Below are positions 7,058 to 10,221 of a stretch of 10,221 bases of DNA, one piece after another (positions within the stretch are counted from its first letter, which is position 1; each line of letters starts with the position of its first letter). This DNA comes from an uncultured Lachnospiraceae bacterium. Lineage in GTDB: Bacteria; Bacillota; Clostridia; Lachnospirales; Lachnospiraceae. The notes below the pieces were generated by a model. It was given only the letters and a program-made list of their open reading frames with translations. It ran no database searches and was not told the DNA's origin. The DNA lies in assembly GCA_905236275.1 (NCBI GenBank), contig CAJOPI010000310.1:1-10221 (forward strand), in the 5' to 3' direction. The position numbers were made by a program, and so were the translations under genes.

Positions 7058-8107
7058 ATGGATAATTCAAAAAAGACAGCAGGAAACCTCGGATTTCTCG
7101 CTAAGACAAGTGATACAACACTTCTTCTTTCGATAACGATAATAGTTTTCTTCCTTATGTATTTAGGGGCTATGATTTTTCAGGGAGCCGGTTTCTTAAA
7201 GGCTCAGACCTTTTTCAACATACTCAATGCCAATGCAGCTCTTATCGTAGGCTCGGTTGGAATGAGTATCGTAATGATAACAGGCGGAATTGATATTTCA
7301 ATCGGTGGTGTGGTTGCTCTCGTATGTATGAGCTGCGCGGTTCTTCTCGATAAGCAGGGCGGTAACGTTCCTATGGCAGTTCTCCTTGCAATCGCAATCG
7401 GACTTGCTTACGGAGTGGTTCAGGGTTATCTTGTAGCATTCCTTGATATCCAGCCCTTCATCGTATCCCTCGCAGGTATGTTCTTTGCAAGAGGTATGAC
7501 GACTATCGTAAACACAGAGCCTTTCAACGTAGCAAATGAGCAGTTTGTAGCATTGAAGAATACACGTATAAAGATACCGTTTTTAGGTTCGGTAAACAAA
7601 AAGGGAGTATTTGTACCGGCATATATAGAGATAGGTGTTGTGATAGCCCTTCTCGTAGTAGTTCTTTTCTTCATGATTCTTCGCTGGTCGAAGCTTGGCC
7701 GCTGGTTCTACGCAGTAGGCGGAAACAGGACAAGCGCGCTGATGCTTGGTATCAACGTAAAGATGACAAGATTTTATGCACACCTTATCTGCAGCACACT
7801 CGCAGGTATCAGCGGATTTGTTTACTTCCTGCATGTAGGTTCCGGCTCGGCATCACATGCTACAGGTATGGAGATGAACGCGATTGCTTCATCAATCATC
7901 GGCGGAACAATGCTGACAGGTGGTGTTGGTAACATCATCGGAACACTCTTCGGAGTACTTTCACTCAGCACCATTCAGAACATCGTTTCATCGGCAGGTC
8001 TCGATCAGGCATGGTGGACAGGAATCACAATCGCAGCTATGCTCTGCCTCTTCCTTGTAATCCAGAGCGTGATCATGAGCGCAAAGAAGAAAGCACTTCA
8101 GGCTTAA
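7058..8107 (+). CDS. yjfF: Sugar ABC importer permease, YjfF-like
   Basis: The second channel subunit, expected to pair with the YtfT-like protein. It has 349 residues, a first membrane segment at about 22-44, and the family signature G-G-I-D-I-S-I-G at 76-83. Segments resembling E. coli YjfF as remembered include FIVSLAGMFFARG, FYAVGGN, AIASSIIGGTMLTGGVG and the near-terminal WWTGI. The gene starts three bases after the previous stop, and its Shine-Dalgarno AGGAGG (7041-7046) lies inside the end of ytfT with an 11-base gap, so it is likely coupled to it. It is the last gene of the operon; a 26-bp repeat and a terminator follow. The short Lys-rich C-terminus (SAKKKALQA) is cytoplasmic by the positive-inside rule. 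Confidence 0.92.
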   Translation: MDNSKKTAGNLGFLAKTSDTTLLLSITIIVFFLMYLGAMIFQGAGFLKAQTFFNILNANAALIVGSVGMSIVMITGGIDISIGGVVALVCMSCAVLLDKQGGNVPMAVLLAIAIGLAYGVVQGYLVAFLDIQPFIVSLAGMFFARGMTTIVNTEPFNVANEQFVALKNTRIKIPFLGSVNKKGVFVPAYIEIGVVIALLVVVLFFMILRWSKLGRWFYAVGGNRTSALMLGINVKMTRFYAHLICSTLAGISGFVYFLHVGSGSASHATGMEMNAIASSIIGGTMLTGGVGNIIGTLFGVLSLSTIQNIVSSAGLDQAWWTGITIAAMLCLFLVIQSVIMSAKKKALQA

Positions 8108-8112
8108 ATTAA

Positions 8113-8138
8113 ATGATGTCAGGGTAAAAAGTCATCAT
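8113..8138. repeat. 26-bp dispersed repeat, copy 1
   Basis: This stretch matches 10177-10202 at 25 of 26 positions; the single difference is A at 8126 against C at 10190. It begins ATGATGTCAGGG, ends GTCATCAT, and has 6-bp inverted ends (ATGATG/CATCAT). It starts six bases after the yjfF stop and lies before the operon terminator, so it is transcribed in the operon 3' UTR. Confidence 0.75.
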
Positions 8139-8152
8139 AGAAATTCATTAAT

Positions 8153-8195
8153 AAAACAGTCAGTGTGGAAGAAATTCTGCGTTGGCTGTTTTTTT
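8153..8195 (+). terminator. Intrinsic terminator of the sugar importer operon
   Basis: Bases 8153-8165 (AAAACAGTCAGTG) pair with 8180-8192 (CGTTGGCTGTTTT) using several G-T wobbles, around a 14-base loop. The T-run 8189-8195 completes the signal. It lies 46 bases after the yjfF stop and closes the four-gene operon. Confidence 0.8.
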
Positions 8196-8273
8196 AGAAA
8201 AAAATCAGAAAAAGTTAAGATTATTTGTATGGATTTAGAAGCTATGGACTTTGATAATGATAATAAGGAAACT

Positions 8274-8304
8274 TTTGACCTTAACATCATTTAATGCGGT
8301 CAAA
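8274..8304 (+). promoter_or_regulatory. 7-bp inverted repeat upstream of the hemerythrin gene
   Basis: TTTGACC (8274-8280) and GGTCAAA (8298-8304) are perfect reverse complements with 17 bases between them, 36 bases before the chosen start. It could be an operator or a leader stem. I could not fit a convincing promoter in 8196-8325: TTGACC at 8275 would serve as a -35 box but has no -10 box at the right distance. Confidence 0.3.
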
Positions 8305-8325
8305 CGCTTATAAGGCAGACAGAAT

Positions 8326-8330
8326 GGAGG
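8326..8330 (+). promoter_or_regulatory. Ribosome binding site deciding the hemerythrin start
   Basis: GGAGG at 8326-8330 lies only three bases before the upstream-most possible start (TTG at 8334) but nine bases before an in-frame GTG at 8340. The latter is a normal distance, so GTG is preferred. The ATG at 8324 is in another frame. Confidence 0.6.
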
Positions 8331-8339
8331 TGCTTGCAG

Positions 8340-9152
8340 GTGTATACGTTTACGGATGACTGCCTGATAGGGCATGAGACGATTGATAATGAACACAGAC
8401 ACTTGTTTGCGATGGTGAATGAGGCGGCTGAAGCTGCGGAAAACCCGGATTCGAATTTTGAGGAGCTTTTATCCGGCTTTTTGCGTGAGCTGTCGGAGTA
8501 TGCTTCTTATCATTTTGAGCATGAAGAGAATTATATGAAGGAAATCAATGACCCTGAGCTGCCGCTGCAGCAGATAGAGCATAACGGCTTTATAAGGCTT
8601 ATCAAGAGAGAGTCGTTGAATGAGATAAACAGGGAGAACGCGCGTAAGAGGTTCGAGGACCTGCTCGGGTTCGGCGAGAAATGGCTTTATCATCATATCA
8701 AAGGCTCCGATGCCCTGATCGGTACGGGAAGGCGGACGGGCTTAAGTCTCTTTGAGGTTCCCATGACTTTTTCGGACAAGTATCTCACGAATATTGATTT
8801 CGTGGATAAGGGGAACAGGCGGATTTTTGAAAAGATTCAGGCGATAAGCGAGACAACCGGAATTTTAGGAACTGACGAGCATCTCTCGGAGGTTATGAAG
8901 GAGCTTCTGGAGCTCAAAAAGATGACGGCGGAGCATTTTACCGCAATAGAGAATTATCTGAGCGGCATGGGCAATGCGGCACTTTTGCAGCATAAAAAAC
9001 ATCATGAGGCTTTCGTGGAAAAGGTTGCGAGCGTGGATATCGACTATGTGGGCAAGGACAGGAGGGAGTATTTAGAAGACCTGACGGATTTCCTGCTTTA
9101 CTGGTTCAGCTCGAATATGCTTTTAATAGGCAAAACTATTGAGAATGGCTGA
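8340..9152 (+). CDS. Tandem-domain hemerythrin-like protein
   Basis: A cytoplasmic four-helix-bundle protein of the hemerythrin family, whose members bind O2 or other ligands at a di-iron site and may sense or buffer oxygen. At 270 residues it is twice the usual bacteriohemerythrin length and reads as two domains (about 1-130 and 138-270). Numbering from GTG 8340, domain 1 has His19 (IDNEH), His58 and Glu62 (HFEHEE), His81, His119 and Asp124 (HIKGSD), but Gln77 where a fifth His is expected. Domain 2 keeps His199, His218 and His222, but has Asn159 for the first His, Ile203 for the Glu, and aromatic or hydrophobic residues for the last His and Asp, so it probably cannot hold two irons. No membrane segment or signalling domain is present. 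A TTG start at 8334 would add two residues. It stands alone between the importer terminator and a convergent gene. Confidence 0.88.
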   Translation: MYTFTDDCLIGHETIDNEHRHLFAMVNEAAEAAENPDSNFEELLSGFLRELSEYASYHFEHEENYMKEINDPELPLQQIEHNGFIRLIKRESLNEINRENARKRFEDLLGFGEKWLYHHIKGSDALIGTGRRTGLSLFEVPMTFSDKYLTNIDFVDKGNRRIFEKIQAISETTGILGTDEHLSEVMKELLELKKMTAEHFTAIENYLSGMGNAALLQHKKHHEAFVEKVASVDIDYVGKDRREYLEDLTDFLLYWFSSNMLLIGKTIENG

Positions 9153-9165
9153 TTAGCGTTTATTG

Positions 9166-9214
9166 GCGGTGAGGTGCTATGACGAAATCAAAGATTTCTG
9201 TAGCACCTCACCGC
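9166..9214. terminator. Long perfect hairpin between convergent genes, no U-tract
   Basis: GCGGTGAGGTGCTA (9166-9179) and TAGCACCTCACCGC (9201-9214) form a perfect 14-bp stem. Inside it a second stem, GAAATC (9184-9189) with GATTTC (9193-9198), closes on AAA. The hairpin starts 13 bases after the hemerythrin stop and ends 17 bases before the 3' end of the opposing gene. Neither strand has a T-run after the stem, so it is not a textbook intrinsic terminator. It could still block read-through both ways or protect both 3' ends. Confidence 0.55.
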
Positions 9215-9231
9215 GTCGGATTGTTCATTAT

Positions 9232-10038
9232 TTATAACGATTGGCGGCCACTGTCTTCGGCATCTTTCTTAAGGAGGCTGTTTACCAGCTCTTCGCATAT
9301 CTGGAGTTCGCTTTTTCCGTCGGTTTCGATGATGATGTCTGCGGCGGCTTCGTATTTTGCGCGCCGTTTGTTCATGAGATTTTCGATAAATTCGACGGTC
9401 TTGTTGTTTTCGATGAGAGGTCTGTCGTGGCTGTCTTTTACCCTGTCAAGGATTGTTTCGGGTCTGGCAGTCAGAAGCACGACACGTCCGTTCTTGCGCA
9501 TTTCCTCTACGTTGCAGTCCCTCATGGGAGTACCGCCTCCGCAGGATATTACCACATTTGCCTTGGTCTGCATTTCCTTTAGAAGATTCGTTTCCGCATT
9601 CCTGAAATATTCTTCGCCATATACCTCGAAAATATCGGATATGCTCATACCCTCGCGGTCGGAAATGACCTTGTCCATTTCAACAACTTCCATTGCAAAG
9701 CTGGTACTTAAATAGTCGGAAATTGTTGTTTTTCCCGAACCCATAAATCCGATAAGCACAATATTGTAATTGAAAAGCTTTCTTGCCTGTATCCTTTTGG
9801 AGTTGTTGACAATGCAGTCAAAAACATTTTTTACCTCTGCGGAATGCCTTTTGCCTTCAAGCTTTCTGTCGAGCCATTTATTTTGTTTTTCATCCTGTTC
9901 GGGCTGAAGTATCTGAAGCCCATGGGATTCCTTAAATGCCATTATATCTTCTACGATGCGGTTACGCATAAGAAGTGCATTCAATATGATCTCGTCTGTT
10001 TCCCCTAAATGTTCACGTAATACCTTAAGCTGTTCCAT
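9232..10038 (-). CDS. Chorismate mutase-shikimate kinase fusion
   Basis: A 268-residue fusion of two shikimate-pathway enzymes, acting in the cytoplasm. Residues 1-89 form an AroQ-type chorismate mutase helical domain (chorismate to prephenate): Arg8, Arg25, Lys36, Ser80 and Gln84 match the E. coli P-protein residues Arg11, Arg28, Lys39, Ser84 and Gln88, but positions matching Arg51 and Glu52 are Gln48 and Asp49. Residues 90-268 form shikimate kinase (AroK type; shikimate plus ATP to shikimate 3-phosphate): Walker A GFMGSGKTT (97-105), Asp122, Arg146 (EEYFR), GGG (167-169), lid Arg206 (DRPL) and the late KRR(A)KYE segment are all present, so this half should be active. CTCCT on the plus strand (10046-10050; AGGAG in the message) supports the ATG at 10038. 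The two reactions are not consecutive, so the fusion probably serves co-expression or regulation. No other aro gene is in view. Confidence 0.9.
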   Translation of the reverse strand: MEQLKVLREHLGETDEIILNALLMRNRIVEDIMAFKESHGLQILQPEQDEKQNKWLDRKLEGKRHSAEVKNVFDCIVNNSKRIQARKLFNYNIVLIGFMGSGKTTISDYLSTSFAMEVVEMDKVISDREGMSISDIFEVYGEEYFRNAETNLLKEMQTKANVVISCGGGTPMRDCNVEEMRKNGRVVLLTARPETILDRVKDSHDRPLIENNKTVEFIENLMNKRRAKYEAAADIIIETDGKSELQICEELVNSLLKKDAEDSGRQSL

Positions 10039-10087
10039 AATCTCTCTCCTTATATCTCAGAACTACCGTAGAAGGTCATTGATATAA

Positions 10088-10116
10088 AGTATACTAGATT
10101 ACTTTAAATAATTAAA
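10088..10116 (-). promoter_or_regulatory. Possible promoter of the mutase-kinase gene
   Basis: Read on the minus strand, TATACT (plus-strand 10088-10093) is a good -10 box, with TTTAAT (10111-10116) 17 bases upstream as a weak -35 box. Its position, about 50 bases before the start codon, is reasonable. The -35 match is poor, so confidence is limited. Confidence 0.4.
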
Positions 10117-10169
10117 GTCTGTAAATAATCTTGTTTCAAAGCAGTCAAAGGCACCGGCAAGGATATATG

Positions 10170-10178
10170 TGTTATAAT
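10170..10178 (+). promoter_or_regulatory. Extended -10 promoter-like sequence pointing out of the window
   Basis: TGTTATAAT at 10170-10178 is a perfect extended -10 element on the plus strand. No good -35 box precedes it. If used, transcription would start inside the second 26-bp repeat and leave the window, serving a gene not visible here. Confidence 0.4.
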
Positions 10179-10202
10179 GATGTCAGGGTCAAAAGTCATC
10201 AT
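10177..10202. repeat. 26-bp dispersed repeat, copy 2
   Basis: This matches 8113-8138 at 25 of 26 positions and is in the same orientation. Here it lies 139 bases upstream of the mutase-kinase gene and overlaps the extended -10 sequence by two bases. A further palindromic segment follows at once. Confidence 0.75.
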
Positions 10203-10221
10203 CCATGGCAAGCTTGCTTGC
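10203..10221. repeat. Palindromic segment cut by the window end
   Basis: GCAAGC (10208-10213) and GCTTGC (10216-10221) form a perfect 6-bp stem with a TT loop, preceded by CCATG. If the sequence continued with CATGG beyond the window the stem would grow to about 11 bp, but that cannot be seen. Copy 1 of the 26-bp repeat lacks this segment. Confidence 0.4.

Noticed and set aside
8229..8294. 21-codon acidic small open frame before the hemerythrin gene
   Set aside because: It has an ATG but no Shine-Dalgarno sequence, overlaps one arm of the 8274-8304 inverted repeat, and nothing supports its translation.
8296..8310. AAACGCTTA resembling the core of a catabolite response element
   Set aside because: The flanking consensus bases do not match, and the site would precede a hemerythrin gene rather than a sugar gene.
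9179..9715. Open frame (178 codons) on the plus strand
   Set aside because: It is antisense to the shikimate kinase domain, begins inside the 9166-9214 hairpin, has no ribosome binding site, and its Ser/Arg-rich translation matches nothing.
8113..10202. The two 26-bp repeats as a CRISPR array
   Set aside because: There are only two copies, 2 kb apart, with ordinary genes between them and no cas gene.

Overview
The window looks like a chromosomal segment from a Gram-positive anaerobe of the Lachnospiraceae (Butyrivibrio/Pseudobutyrivibrio-like). The clues are moderate GC with AT-rich gaps, strong GGAGG-type ribosome binding sites, a lipoprotein-type sugar-binding protein with a long Ala/Ser/Glu linker, a GGDEF protein with the DLNGLK variant common in this family, and a chorismate mutase-shikimate kinase fusion. 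This placement is inferred from sequence style; no marker gene is present.

Layout, left to right. (1) 10-951: a secreted, lysine-rich protein of unknown function, closed by a strong intrinsic terminator (1003-1042). (2) 1204-2961: a membrane diguanylate cyclase with one N-terminal anchor, an extracytoplasmic domain, seven membrane segments and a GGDEF domain. (3) A 302-base AT-rich gap (2962-3263) with a good sigma-A-like promoter overlapped by a perfect 10-bp inverted repeat. (4) 3264-8107: a four-gene ABC importer in the same order as E. coli ytfQ-ytfR-ytfT-yjfF (galactofuranose type): lipoprotein, double ATPase, two permeases. A hairpin separates the binding-protein gene from the rest, the last three genes are translationally coupled or nearly so, and an intrinsic terminator closes the operon (8153-8195). 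(5) 8340-9152: a tandem-domain hemerythrin-like protein. (6) 9232-10038, minus strand: the chorismate mutase-shikimate kinase fusion, convergent with the hemerythrin gene across a long perfect hairpin (9166-9214). (7) 10039-10221: the upstream region of that gene, with a plus-strand promoter-like sequence and the second copy of a 26-bp repeat first seen at 8113-8138.

How the genes work together. The importer is a self-contained operon: the lipoprotein captures a sugar outside the cell, the two permeases form the channel and the fused ATPase powers it. No sugar kinase, glycosidase or LacI-type regulator lies in the window, so the substrate rests on homology alone. The cyclase, hemerythrin and aromatic-biosynthesis genes appear to be separate transcription units.

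Most of the window is ordinary core or accessory metabolism. The points most worth a second look are the paired 26-bp dispersed repeat, the hemerythrin whose two domains have lost different iron ligands, the long hairpin without a U-tract, the overlapping hairpins inside the importer operon, and the altered active-site positions in the chorismate mutase domain. I do not see a convincing wholly new system.
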